NCBI GenBank assembly: GCA_963693305.1
Contig: OY855912.1
Span: 126,501-190,500 of the forward strand
Length of the DNA stretch: 64,000 bases
Source: Meandrina meandrites
Taxonomy: Eukaryota; Cnidaria; Anthozoa; Scleractinia; Meandrinidae
Direction of reading: 5' to 3'
Made by a program: the position numbers and the translations under genes. The notes under the pieces were generated by a model. It did no database searches, was not told the DNA's origin, and worked only from the letters and a program-made list of their open reading frames with translations. Shown piece by piece: positions 11,218-23,265 of this stretch; positions within the stretch are counted from its first letter, which is position 1, and each line of letters starts with the position of its first letter.

Positions 11218-14200
11218 CTGTGTAGTGCACAGAGTACAGTGTACCGTGTCTAGTGCAGAGAGTACAGTGTACCGTGTAAAGTGCACAGTGCAGAGAGTAC
11301 AGTGTACCGTGTATGGTGCACAGTGCACAGTGCACAGAGTACAGTGTATCGTGTATAGTGCACAGCGCACAGAGTACAGTGTAAATACCTTGTATATACC
11401 GTATATACTACTATACCGTGTATAGTGCAAAGTGCACAGAGTACAGTGTACCGTGTATAGTGCACAGTGCACAGAGCACAGAGTACAGTGTACCGTGTAT
11501 AGTGCACAGTGCACAGTGCACAGAGTACAGTGTACCGTGTATAGTGCACAGCGCACAGAGTACAGTGTACCGTGTATAGTGCACAGAGTACTGTGTACCG
11601 TGTATGGTGTACAGTGCACAGAGTACAGTGTACCCTATATAGTGAACAGAGTACAATGTGCCGTGTATAGTGCACAGAGTACAGTGTACCGTGTATAGTT
11701 CACAGTGCACAGAGTACAGTGTACCGTGTATAGTACACAGTGCACAGGGTACAGTGTACCGTGTATAGTGCACAGTGCACAGAGTACAGTGTACCGTGTT
11801 TAGTGCACAGGGCATAGAGGACAGTGTTCCGTGTATAGTGCAAAGAGTACAGTGTACCGTGTATAGTGCACAGTGCACAGAGTACAGTGTACCGTGTATA
11901 GAGCACAGTGCACTGAGTCCAGTGTACCGTGTATAGTGCACAGTGCACAGAGTACAGTGTACCGTGTATAGTGCACAGTGCACAGAGTACAGTGTACCGT
12001 GTATAGTGCACAGTGCACAGTGCACAGAGTACAGTGTACCGTGTATAGTGCACAGCGCACAGAGTACAGTGTATATACCGTGTATATACCATGTATATAC
12101 CGTGTATATACCGTGTATATACCGTATATACTACTATACCGTGTATAGTGCACAGTGCACAGAGTACAGTGTACCGTGTATAGTGCACAGTGCACAGTGC
12201 ACAGTGTACCGTTTATAGTGCACAGCGTACAGTGTACCGTGTATAGTGCACAGAGTAGAGTGTACCGTGTATAGTGCACAGTGCACAGAGTACAGTGTAC
12301 CGTGCATAGTGCACAGTGCACTGAGTCCAGTGTACCGTGTATAGTGCACAGTGCACAGAGTACAGTGTACCGTGTATAGTGCACAGTGAACAGAGTACAG
12401 TGTACCGTGTATAGTGCACAGTGCACAGTGCACAGAGTACAGTGTACCGTGTATAGTGCACAGTGCACAGTGCACAGAGTACAGTGTACCGTGTATAGTG
12501 CACAGCGCACAGAGTACAGTGTACCGTGTATAGTGCACAGAGTACTTTGTACCCTGTATGGTGTACAGTGCAAAGAGTACAGTTTACCGTGTATACTGAA
12601 CAGAGTACAGTGTACCGTGTATAGTGCACAGTGCACAGAGTACAGTGTACCGTGTATAGTACGCAGTGCACAGGGTACAGTGTACCGTGTATAGTGCACA
12701 GTGCACAGAGTACAGTGTACCGTGCATAGTGCTCAGTGCACTGAATCCAGTGTACCGTGTATAGTGCACAGTGCACAGAGTACAGTGTACCGTGTATAGT
12801 GCACAGTGAACAGAGTACAGTGTACCGTGTATAGTGCACAGTGCACAGTGCACAGAGTACAGTGTACTGTGTATAGTGCACAGTGCACAGTGCACCGAGT
12901 ACAGTGTACCGTGTATAGTGCACAGCGCACAGAGTACAGTGTACCGTGTATAGTGCACAGAGTACTTTGTACCCTGTATGGTGTACAGTGCACAGAGTAC
13001 AGTTTACCGTGTATACTGAACAGAGTACAGTGTGCCGTGTATAGTGCACAGAGTACAGTGTACCGTGTATAGTGCACAGTGCACAGAGTACAGTGTACCG
13101 TGTATAGTACACAGTGCACAGGGTACAGTGTACCGTGTATAGTGCACAGTGCACAGAGTACAGTGTACCGTGTTTAGTGCACATGGCATAGAGTACAGTG
13201 TACCGTGTATAGTGCAGAGTACAGTGTACTGTGTATAGTGCACAGTGCACAGAGTACAGTGTACCGTGTATAGTGCACAGTGCACAGCGTACAGTGTACC
13301 GTGTATAGTGCCCAGCACACAGAGTACAGTGTACCGTGTATAGTGCACAGTGCACAGAGTACAGTGTACCGTGTATAGTGCACAGTGCACAGAGTACAGT
13401 GTACCGTGTATAGTGCACAGTGCACAGAGTACAGTGTACCGTGTATAGTGCACAGAGTACAGTGTTCCGTGTATAGTGTACAGTGCACAGAGTACAGTGC
13501 ACAGAGTACAGTGTACTGTGTATAGTGATCATAGTACAGTGTACCGTGTATAGTGCACATAGTACAGTGTACCGTGTTTAGTGCACAGTGCACAGAGTAC
13601 AGTGTACCGTGTATAATGCACAGCGCACAGAGTACAGTGTACCGTGTATAGTGCACAGAGTACTGTGTACCGTGTATGGTGTACAGTGCACAGAGTACAG
13701 TGTACCGTGTATAGTGAACAGATTACAGTGTGCCGTGTATAGTGCACAGAGTACAGTGTACCGTGTATAGTGCACAGTGCACAGAGTACAGTGTACCGTG
13801 TATAGTACACAGTGCACAGGGTACAGTGTACCGTGTATAGTGCACAGTGCACAGAGTACAGTGTACCGTGTATAGTGCACAGAGTACTGTGTACCGTGTA
13901 TGGTGTACAGTGCACAGAGTACAGTGTACCGTGTATAGTGAACAGAGTACAGTGTGCCGTGTAAAGTGCACAGAGTACAGTGTACCGTGTATAGTGCACA
14001 GTGCACAGAGTACAGTGTACCGTGTATAGTTCACAGTGCACAGGGTACAGTGTACTGTGTATAGTGAAAAGTGCACAGAGTACAGTGTACCGTGTTTAGT
14101 GCACAGGGCATAGAGTACAGTGTATAGTGCGCAGAGTACTGTGTACCGTGTATGGTGTACAGTGCACAGAGTACAGTGTACCGTTTATAGTGCACAGAGT

Positions 14201-16682
14201 ACAGTGTACCGTGTATAGTGCACAGAGTACAGTGTACCGTGTATAGTGCACAGAGTAGAGTGTACCGTGTATAGTGCACAGTGCTCAGAGTACAGTGTAC
14301 CGTGCATAGTGCACAGTGCAGAGAGTACAGTGTACCGTGTATAGTGCACAGAGTACAGTGTACCGTGTATAGTGCACAGTGCACAGAGTACAGTGTACCG
14401 TGTATAGAGCACAGTCCACTGAGTCCAGTGTACCGTGTATAGTGCACAGTGCACAGAGTACAGTGTACCGTGTATAGTGCACAGTGCACAGAGTACAGTG
14501 TACCGTGTATAGTGCACAGTGCACAGTGCACAGAGTACAGTGTACCGTGTATATTGCACAGCGCACAGAGTAGAGTGTATATACCGTGTATATACCGTGT
14601 ATATACCGTATATACTACTATACCGTGTATAGTGCACAGTGCACAGAGTACAGTGTACCGTGTATAGTGCACAGTGCACAGAGTACAGTGTACCACGTAT
14701 AGTGCACAGGGCACAGAGTACAGTGTACCGTGAATAGTGCACAGAGTACAGTGTACTGTGTATAGTGGACAGTGCACAGAGTACAGTGTACCGTGTATAG
14801 TGCACAGTGCACAGTGTACCAAGTATAGTGAACAGAGTACAGTGTACCGTGTATAATACACAGTGCACAGAGTACAGTAAACCGTGTATAGTGCACAGAG
14901 TACAGTGTACCGTTTAGAGTGCACAGTGCACAGAGTACACTGTACTGTGTATAGTGCACAGAGTACAGTGTACCGTGTATTAGAAAACAGTGCACAGTGC
15001 ACAGAGTACAGTGTACCGTGTCTAGTGCACAGTGCACAGAGTACAGTCTACCGTGTATAGTGCACAGTGCACAGTGCACAGAGTACAGTGTACCGTGTAT
15101 AGTGCACAGCGCACAGAGTACAGTGTACCGTGTATAGTGCACAGAGTACTGTGTACCGTGTATGGTGTACAGTGCACAGAGTACATTGTACCGTGTATAG
15201 TGAACAGATTACAGTGTGCCGTGTATAGTGCACAGAGTACAGTGTACCGTGTATAGTACACAGTGCACAGGGTACAGTGTACCGTGTATAGTGCACAGTG
15301 CACAGACTACAGTGTACCGTGTATAGTGCACAGAGTACTGTGTACCGTGTATGGTGTACAGTGCACAGAGTACAGTGTACCGTGTATAGTGAACAGAGTA
15401 CAGTGTGCCGTGTATAGTGCACAGAGTACAGTGTACCGTATATAGTGCACAGTGCACAGAGTACAGTGTACCGTGTATAGTTCACAGTGCACAGGGTACA
15501 GTGTACTGTGTATAGTGAAAAGTGCACAGAGTACAGTGTACCGTGTTTAGTGCACAGGGCATAGAGTACAGTGTACCGTGTATAGTGCACAGAGTACTGT
15601 GTACCGTGTATAGTGCACAGTGCACAGAGTACAGTGTACCGTGCATAGTGCACAGTGCAGAGAGTACAGTGTACCGTGTATAGTGCACAGAGTACAGTGT
15701 ACCGTGTATAGAGCACAGTGCACTGAGTCCAGTGTACCGTGTATAGTGCACAGTGCACAGAGTACAGTGTACCGTTTATAGTGCACAGTGCACAGAGTAC
15801 AGTGTACCGTGTATAGTGCACAGTGCACAGTGCACAGAGTACAGTGTACCGTGTATAGTGCACAGCGCACAGAGTAGAGTGTATATACCGTGTATATACC
15901 GTGTATATACCATATATACTACTATACCGTGTATAGTGCACAGTGCACAGAGTACAGTGTACCGTGTATAGTGCACAGTGCACAGTGCACAGATTACAGT
16001 GTACTGTGTATAGTGCACAGAGTACAGTGTACCGTGTATAGTGCACAGAGTAGAGTGTACCGTGTATAGTGCACAGTGCACAGAGTACAGTGTACCGTGC
16101 ATAGTGCACATTGCACTGAGTCCAGTGTACCGTGTATAGTGCACAGTGCACACAGTACAGTGTACCGTGTATAGTGCACAGTGCACAGAGTACAGTGTAC
16201 CGTTTATAGTGCACAGTGCACAGTGCACAGAGTACAGTGTACCGTGTATAGTGCACAGTGCACAGTGCACAGAGTACAGTGTACCGTGTATAGTGCACAG
16301 CGCACAGAGTACAGTGTACCGTGTATAGTGCACAGCGCACAGAGTACAGTGTACCGTGTATAGTGCACAGAGTACTGTGTACCGTGTATGGTGTACAGTG
16401 CACAGAGTACAGTGTACCATGTATAGTGAACAGAGTACAGTGTGCCGTGTATAGTGCACAGTGCACAGTGCACAGAGTACAGTGTACCGTGTATAGTGCA
16501 CAGAGTACAGTGTACCGTGTTTAGTGCACAGGGCATAGAGTACAGTGTACCATGTATAGTGCAGAGTACAGTGTACTGTGTATAGTGCACAGTGCACAGA
16601 GTACAGTGTACCGTGTATAGTGCACAGTGCACAGCGTACAGTGTACCGTGTATAGTGCACAGCACACAGAGTACAGTGTACC
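11218..16682 (-). repeat. Satellite A array, minus orientation (block 2, before the LINE)
   Basis: Begins at CTGTGTAGTGCACAGAGTAC, the exact mirror of the 3410 boundary. Variant CAATGTGCCG at 11654-11663 ends 446 bp from the boundary, as on the left. TATA-rich boxes lie near 11384-11420, 12071-12140, 14575-14622 and 15880-15929. A 420-bp higher-order repeat links about 12386-12600 to 12806-13020. The GTGTATTAGAAAACAGTGC marker is at about 14973-14991. The open frames of up to several hundred codons are repeat-derived. Confidence 0.95.
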
Positions 16683-16696
16683 ATGTATAGTGCACA
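16683..16696. repeat. Left target-site duplication of the LINE
   Basis: ATGTATAGTGCACA lies at 16683-16696 and again at 18425-18438, directly after the poly(A) tract. The first A of the right copy cannot be separated from the tail, so the duplication is 13 or 14 bp. Because the target is itself a repeat, part of the match could be by chance, but the placement at both ends is exact. Confidence 0.8.
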
Positions 16697-18233
16697 TAAA
16701 TTCGGAAAGTTATCGGGACTGTGTCTGAATGAACGGAAAACGAAAGCAGTTTGGTTAGGGAAAGACAAAAATTGTAAAGCTAAACCCCTCAACTTAAATT
16801 GGACTTGTGATACAATTCGAATTCTGGGAACTTACCATTCATATGATAAAAAGAAAAACTTGATGCAAAATTTTACGATCAAAGTACAAAAAATACAAAC
16901 GGTTTTTGATATGTGGCGCAGTAGGGACCTAACTATGTTTGGAAAAGCAGTAATAATAAAAGCGCTTGGAATCAGTCCGATTGTGTACTCTATGTCCATG
17001 CTGGAAGCACCAAGGTCTGAACTAGAAAAAGTAAACAAATTAATTTTCAAATTCTTCTGGAAGAATAAACCGGATAGAATAAAACGAGAGGTGCTATATC
17101 AGAATATCGATAAGGGTGGGATTAAGTTGCCAAATATATTTCTGATAAACAAAGCTCTGAGGTTAAGTTGGATTAGTCGGCTTGTTGCTGACAGGCCAGG
17201 CAACTGGAAGAAAATCCCTCAACATTTTCTAGATAAATCTGGTGGAATTGAATTCTTAATAAAATGCAATTATGATGATAAGAGCTTGGACAAACAAATT
17301 CCAGCCTTCTACAGGAATATGTTATTATATTTTAAAGAATTAAAATGCCTCTACGATAAAGAAAATATAGAAAAATATGTTTTATTCAACAACAAACTGA
17401 TTCTTATTGACAAAAAACCTGTGTTTTGGAAGTCTTGGTATGACAACAATATTGTTACTGTTCAGGATCTTTTAAAGGATGATGGCACAGTAATGACCTA
17501 CAAGGACTTTAGTGAGAAGTATAATAATGTTAAATCGAACTTTCTTCAGTTCTATCAGATGACATCAACAATTCCAAAACGCCTCTTTGTCTCAGGGAAA
17601 AACATTATCGTAGATAAGGGGATTCTTGACAACGGTAAGCCAGTTGCTCTAGGTCAAAATACCGAAATAGATTTATGTAAAATGAAGTGCAAAGACTACT
17701 ACAGACTATTTATTGAAGGAAAGTACACGTGTCCTACAGGTTTTCGGAAGTGGTCTAATTACTTCGACAGAGACGTTACAAAAGAATGCGAAAACTGTTT
17801 AAAACATACTAAGGCTATCTGCCAAGATACAAAAGTCCTACAAACGACATTCAAATTATTACATCGTATTATTTTCACTAAAAGAGAGTTGGCATTCTGT
17901 AACATTGCCCCGGACGCGAAATGTATCTACTGTGAACAGGATGACTCTATAGAACATTGCTTTTTTCAATGCCCATCAGCGCTTGAATTCATCTCCAGTG
18001 CATGCAATTGGTTTGAGCGGAAGACAAACAAGCCTCTCGATATAAATAACTATTCTTTAATCTTTGGAATAGAACATCACGCAAACCTAATAGCAAATCT
18101 TTTTATTACATATTTAAGGCATTATATAATTTATAATAAAATGTGGGACAGCCAACTGACATTAAAAGAATTTCAAAATAAATTTAATAACTATTGTAGA
18201 ACCTTAAAGATTAATAGTCCGTTTTCAATTTAA
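16697..18233 (+). CDS. LINE ORF2-like protein, C-terminal part (RT end plus zinc knuckle), truncated
   Basis: The open frame runs 516 codons from an ATG inside the satellite (16683) to TAA at 18231-18233; only the part after the first four codons belongs to the LINE. In that numbering, residues 7-26 read FGKLSGLCLNERKTKAVWLG, the conserved reverse-transcriptase block just after the catalytic YxDD box, which is missing. LTMFGKAVIIKALGISPIVY and FKFFWKN follow, then KGGIKLPNIFLINKALRLSW, typical of the RT thumb in L1/Tx1 elements. The C-terminal zf-RVT-like knuckle has Cys414, Cys417, His425 and Cys430 (C-x2-C-x7-H-x4-C). A DTKVLQTTFKLLHRIIFTKR block precedes it, as in this clade. Intact ORF2 proteins exceed 1,000 residues, so less than half remains. 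The ATG and first four codons come from satellite DNA, which fuses the frames by chance. Clade assignment is from motif memory, not a search. Confidence 0.85.
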
Positions 18234-18389
18234 TGTAATAGATGGAAATATACCGTATTGTTATGTATTGTACCTGAAATTGTATGAAAATGTATTGGAG
18301 AACTGTTGTACTGGAGTTAGCTGTTGTTGTTTGGTTTGCCTCTACTTTACCTTATTTAAGTTTGCTTGTAATGTGTGTAATTGTATTGG

Positions 18390-18390
18390 A

Positions 18391-18425
<35 letters not shown>
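18390..18425 (+). other. LINE polyadenylation signal and poly(A) tail
   Basis: AATAAA at 18390-18395 merges directly into an uninterrupted run of A from 18393 to 18425. It marks the 3' end of the copied transcript and gives the element's orientation (plus). Confidence 0.9.
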
Positions 18426-18427
<2 letters not shown>

Positions 18428-21400
18428 TATAGTGCACAGTGCACAGCGTACAGTGTACCGTGTATAGTGCACAGCACACAGAGTACAGTGTACCGTGTAT
18501 AGTGCACAGAGTACAGTGTACCGTGTTTAGTGCACCGGGCATAGAGTACAGTGTACCGTGTATAGTGCAGAGTACTTGTACTGTGTATAGTGCACAGTGC
18601 ACAGAGTACAGTGTACCGTGTATAGTGCACAGTGCACAGCGTACAGTGTACCGTGTATAGTGCACAGCACACAGATTACAGTGTACCGTGTATAGTGCAC
18701 AGTGCACAGAGTACAGTGTACCGTGTATAGTGCACAGTGCACTGAGTCCAGTGGACCGTGTATAGTGCACAGTGCACAGAGTACAGTGTACCGTGTATAG
18801 TGCACAGTGCACAGAGTACAGTGTACCGTGTATAGTGCACAGAGTACAGTGTACCGTGTATAGTGTACAGTGCACAGAGTACAGTGCACAGAGTACAGTG
18901 TACCCTGTATAGTGAACATAGTACAGTGTACCGTGTATAGTGCACATAGTACAGTGTACCGTGTATAGTGCACAGTGCACAGAGTACAGTGTACCGTGTA
19001 TAGAGCACAGTGCACTGAGTCTAGTGTACCGTGTATAGTGCACAGTGCACAGAGTACAGTGTACAGTGTATAGTGCACAGTGCACAGAGTACAGTGTACC
19101 GTGTATAGTGCACAGTGCACAGTGCACAGAGTACAGTGTACCGTGTATAGTGCACAGCGCACAGAGTACAGTGTATATACCGTGTATATACCGTGTATAT
19201 ACCGTATATACTACTATACCGTGTATAGTGCACAGTGCACAGAGTACAGTGTACCGATTATAGTGCACAGTGCACAGTGCACAGAGTACAGTGTACCGTG
19301 TATAGTGCACAGAGTACAGTGTACCGTGTGTAGTGCACAGAGTACAGTGTACCGTGTATAGTGCACAGTGCACAGAGTACAGTGTACCGTGCATAGTGCA
19401 CAGTGCACTGAGTCCAGTGTACAGTGCACAGTGCACAGTGCACAGTGTATAGTGCACAGTGCACAGAGTACAGTGTACCGTGTATAGTGCACAGTGCACA
19501 GGGTACAGTGTACCGTGTATAGTGCACAGTGCACAGAGTACAGTGTACCGTGTTTATTGCACAGGGCATAGAGTACAGTGTACCGTGTATAGTGCAGAGT
19601 ACAGTGTACTGTGTATAGTGCACAGTGCACATAGTACAGTGTACCGTGTATAGTGCACAATGCACAGCGTACAGTGTACTGTGTATAGTGCACAGCACAC
19701 AGAGTACAGTGTACCATGTATAGTGCACAGTGCACAGAGTACAGTGTACCGTGTATAGTGCACAGTGCACAGAGTACAGTGTACCGTGTATAGTGCACAG
19801 TGCACAGAGTACAGTGTACCGTGTATAGTGCACAGTGCACAGAGTACCGTGTACCGTGTATAGTGCACAGAGTACAGTGTACCGTGTATAGTGTACAGTG
19901 CACAGAGTACAGTGCACAGAGTACAGTTTACCGTGTATAGTGAACATAGTACAGTGTACCGTGTATAGTGCACATAGTACAGAGTACCGTGTTTAGTGCA
20001 CAGTGCACAGAGTACAGTGTACCGTGTATAGTGCACAGTGCACAGAGTACAGTGTACCGTGTATAGAGCACAGTGCACTGAGTCCAGTGTACCGTGTATA
20101 GTGCACAGTGCACAGAGTACAGTGTACCGTGTATAGTGCACAGTGCACAGATTACAGTGTACCGTGTATAGTGCACAGTGCACAGTGCACGGAGTACAGT
20201 GTACTGTGTATAGTGCACAGCGCACAGAGTACAGTGTATATACCGTGTATATACCGTGTATCTACCGTATATACTACTATACCGTGTATAGTGCACAGTG
20301 CACAGAGTACAGTGTACCGTGTATACTGCACAGTGCACAGTGCACAGTGTACAGTGTACCGTGTATAGTGCACAGAGTACAGTGTACCGTGTATAGTGCA
20401 CAGAGTAGAGTGTACCGTGTATAGTGCACAGTGCACAGAGTACAGTGTACTGTGCATAGTGCACAGTGCACTGAGTCCAGTGTACAGTGTATAGTGCACA
20501 GTGCACAGAGTACAGTGTACCGTGTATAGTGCACAGTGCACAGAGTACAGTGTACCGTGTATAGTGCACAGTGCACAGTGCACAGAGTACAGTGTACCGT
20601 GTATAGTGCACAGTGCACAGTGCACAGAGTACAGTGTACCGTGTATAGTGCACAGCGCACAGAGTACAGTGTATAGTGCACAGAGTACTGTGTACCGTGT
20701 ATAGTGTACAGTGTACAGTGCACAGAGTACAGTGTACCGTGTATAGTGAACAGAGTACAGTGTACAGTGTATAGTGCACAGTGCACAGAGTGCAGTGTAC
20801 CGTGTATAGTACACAGTGCACAGGGTACCGTGTACCGTGTATAGTGCAGAGTGCACAGAGTACAGTGTACCGTGTTTAGTGCACAGGGCATAGAGTACAG
20901 TGTACCGTGTATAGTGCAGAGTACAGTGTACTGTGTATAGTGCACAGTGCACAGAGTACAGTGTACCGTGTATAGTGCACAGTGCACAGCGTACAGTGTA
21001 CCGTGTATAGTGCACAGCACACAGAGTACAGTGTACCGTGTATAGTGCACAGTGCACAGAGTACAGTGTACCGTGTATAGTGCACAGTGCACAGAGTGCA
21101 GTGTACCGTGTATAGTGCACAGTGCACAGAGTACAGTGTACCGTGTATAGTGCACAGTGCACAGAGTACAGTGTACCGTGTATAGTGCACAGAGTACAGT
21201 GTACCGTGTATAGTGTACAATGCACAGAGTACAGTGCACAGAGTACAGTGTACCGTGTATAGTGAACATAGTACAATGTACCATGTATAGTGCACATAGT
21301 ACAGTGTACCGTGTTTAGTGCACAGTGCACAGAGTACAGTGTACCGTGTATAGTGCACAGTGCACAGAGTACAGTGTACCGTGTATAGTGCACAGTGCAC

Positions 21401-23257
21401 AGAGTACAGTGTACCGTGTTTAGTGCACAGGGCATAGAGTACAGTGTACCGTGTAAAGTGCAGAGTACAGTGTACTGTGTATAGTGCACAGTGCACAGAG
21501 TACAGTGTACCGTGTATAGTGCACGGTGCACAGAGTACAGTGTACCGTGTATAGTGCACAGTGCACAGAGTACAGTGTACAGTGTACCGTGTATAGTGCA
21601 CGGTGCACAGAGTACAGTGTACCGTGTATAGTGCACAGTGCACAGAGTACAGTGTAGCACGTATAGTGCACAGGGCACAGAGTACAGTGTACCGTGGATA
21701 GTGCACAGAGTACAGGGTACTGTGTATAGTGGACAGTGCACAGAGAACAGTGTACCGTGTATAGTGCACAGTGCACAGTGTACCATGTATAGTGAACAGA
21801 GTACAGTGTACCATGTATAGTACACAGTGCACAGAGTACAGTGTACCGTGTATAGTGCACAGAGTACAGTGTACCGTTTATAGTGCACAGTGCACAGAGT
21901 ACAGTGTACTGTGTATAGTGCACAGAGTACAGTGTACCGTGTAATTGAAAACAGTGCACAGTGCATAGAGTACCGTGTACCGTGTATAGTGCACAGCGCA
22001 CAGAGTACAGTGTACCGTGTATAGTGCACAGAGTACTGTGTACCGTGTATGGTGTACAGTGCACAGAGTACAGTGTACCGTGTATAGTGAACAGAGTACA
22101 GTGTGCCGTGTATAGTGCACAGAGTACAGTGTACCGTGTATAGTGCACAGGGTACAGTGTACCGTGTATAGTGCACAGTGCACAGAGTACAGTGTACCGT
22201 GTTTAGTGCACAGGGCATAGAGTACAGTGTACCGTGTATAGTGCACAGAGTACTGTGTACCGTGTATGGTGTACAGTGCACAGAGTACAGTGTACCGTGT
22301 ATAGTGCACAGTGAAGAGAGTACACAGTGTACCGTGTATGGTGGACAGTGCACAGATTACAGTGTACCGTTTATAGTGCACAGAGTACAGTGTACCGTGT
22401 ATAGTGCACAGAGTACAGTGTACCGTGTATAGTGCACAGAGTAGAGTGTACCGTATATAGTGCACAGTGCACAGAGTACAGTGTACCGTGCATAGTGCAC
22501 AGTGCAGAGAGTACAGTGTACCGTGTATAGTGCACAGAGTACAGTGTACCGTATATAGTGCAAAGAGTACAGTGTACCGTGTATAGTGCACAGAGTACAG
22601 TGTACCGTGTATAGTGCACAGTGCACAGAGTACAGTGTACCGTGTATAGAGCACAGTGCACTGAGTCCAGTGTACCGTGTATAGTGCACAGTGCACAGAG
22701 TACAGTGTACCGTGTATAGTGCACAGTGCACAGAGTAGAGTGTACCGTGTATAGTGCACAGTGCACAGCGCACAGAGTACATTGTACCGTGTATAGTGCA
22801 CAGCGCACAGAGTAGAGTGTACAGTGTATAGTGCACAGTGCACAGTGCACAGAGTACAGTGTACCATGTGTAGTTCACAGAGTACAGTGTACCGTGTATA
22901 GTGCACAGAGTAGAGTGTACCGTGTATAGTGCACAGTTTACAGAGTACAGTGTACCGTTCATAGTGCACAGTGCACTGAGTCCAGTGTACCGTGCATAGT
23001 GCACAGTGCACAGAGTCCAGTGTACAGTGTATAGTGCACAGTGCACAGAGTACAGTGTACCGTGTATAGTGCACAGTGCACAGTGCACAGAGTACAGTGT
23101 ACCGTGTATAGTGCACAGTGCACAGTGCACAGTGCACAGAGTACAGTGTACCGTGTATAGTGCACAGTGCACAGTGCACAGAGTACAGTGTGCCGTGTAT
23201 AGTGCACAGCGCACAGAGTACAGTGTACCGTGTATAGTGCACAGAGCACAGAGTACA
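18426..23257 (-). repeat. Satellite A array, minus orientation (block 2, after the LINE)
   Basis: Same repeat and orientation as before the LINE, continuing in register after the target duplication. TATA-rich boxes lie at about 19171-19222 and 20236-20284. A variant of the TTAGAAAAC marker (GTGTAATTGAAAACAGTGC) is near 21940, with its partner GTAGCACGTATAGTGC about 288 bp to the left. The block ends at GCACAGAGTACA (to 23257), where orientation flips. Confidence 0.95.
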
Positions 23258-23265
23258 CGGTACAC
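23258..23265. repeat. Inversion centre J2 within satellite A (8-bp spacer)
   Basis: GCACAGAGTACA (ending 23257) and its complement TGTACTCTGTGC (from 23266) face each other across CGGTACAC. To the left all units are minus-oriented and to the right all are plus-oriented. The left flank has the unusual string CACAGAGCACAGAG. The same centre, reverse-complemented, lies at 60152-60159. Confidence 0.9.

Larger units (their letters stand above)
16697..18425 (+). mobile_element. 5'-truncated L1/Tx1-type non-LTR retrotransposon (LINE), 1.73 kb
   Basis: Non-satellite DNA interrupts satellite A. It holds the 3' end of a LINE ORF2-like frame (to 18233), a 3' untranslated region of about 160 bp (18234-18392), an AATAAA at 18390-18395 and a tail of about 33 A residues (18393-18425). 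A 13-14-bp target duplication flanks it. Poly(A) tail, 5' truncation and target duplication are the marks of target-primed reverse transcription. The element keeps an unbroken 3' frame, so it is fairly young. It lacks the endonuclease and the catalytic part of the reverse transcriptase, so it cannot move on its own. Confidence 0.92.

Noticed and set aside
16832..17050. A 72-codon open frame on the minus strand inside the LINE
   Set aside because: It is the antisense shadow of the reverse-transcriptase frame, which has clear conserved motifs on the plus strand.
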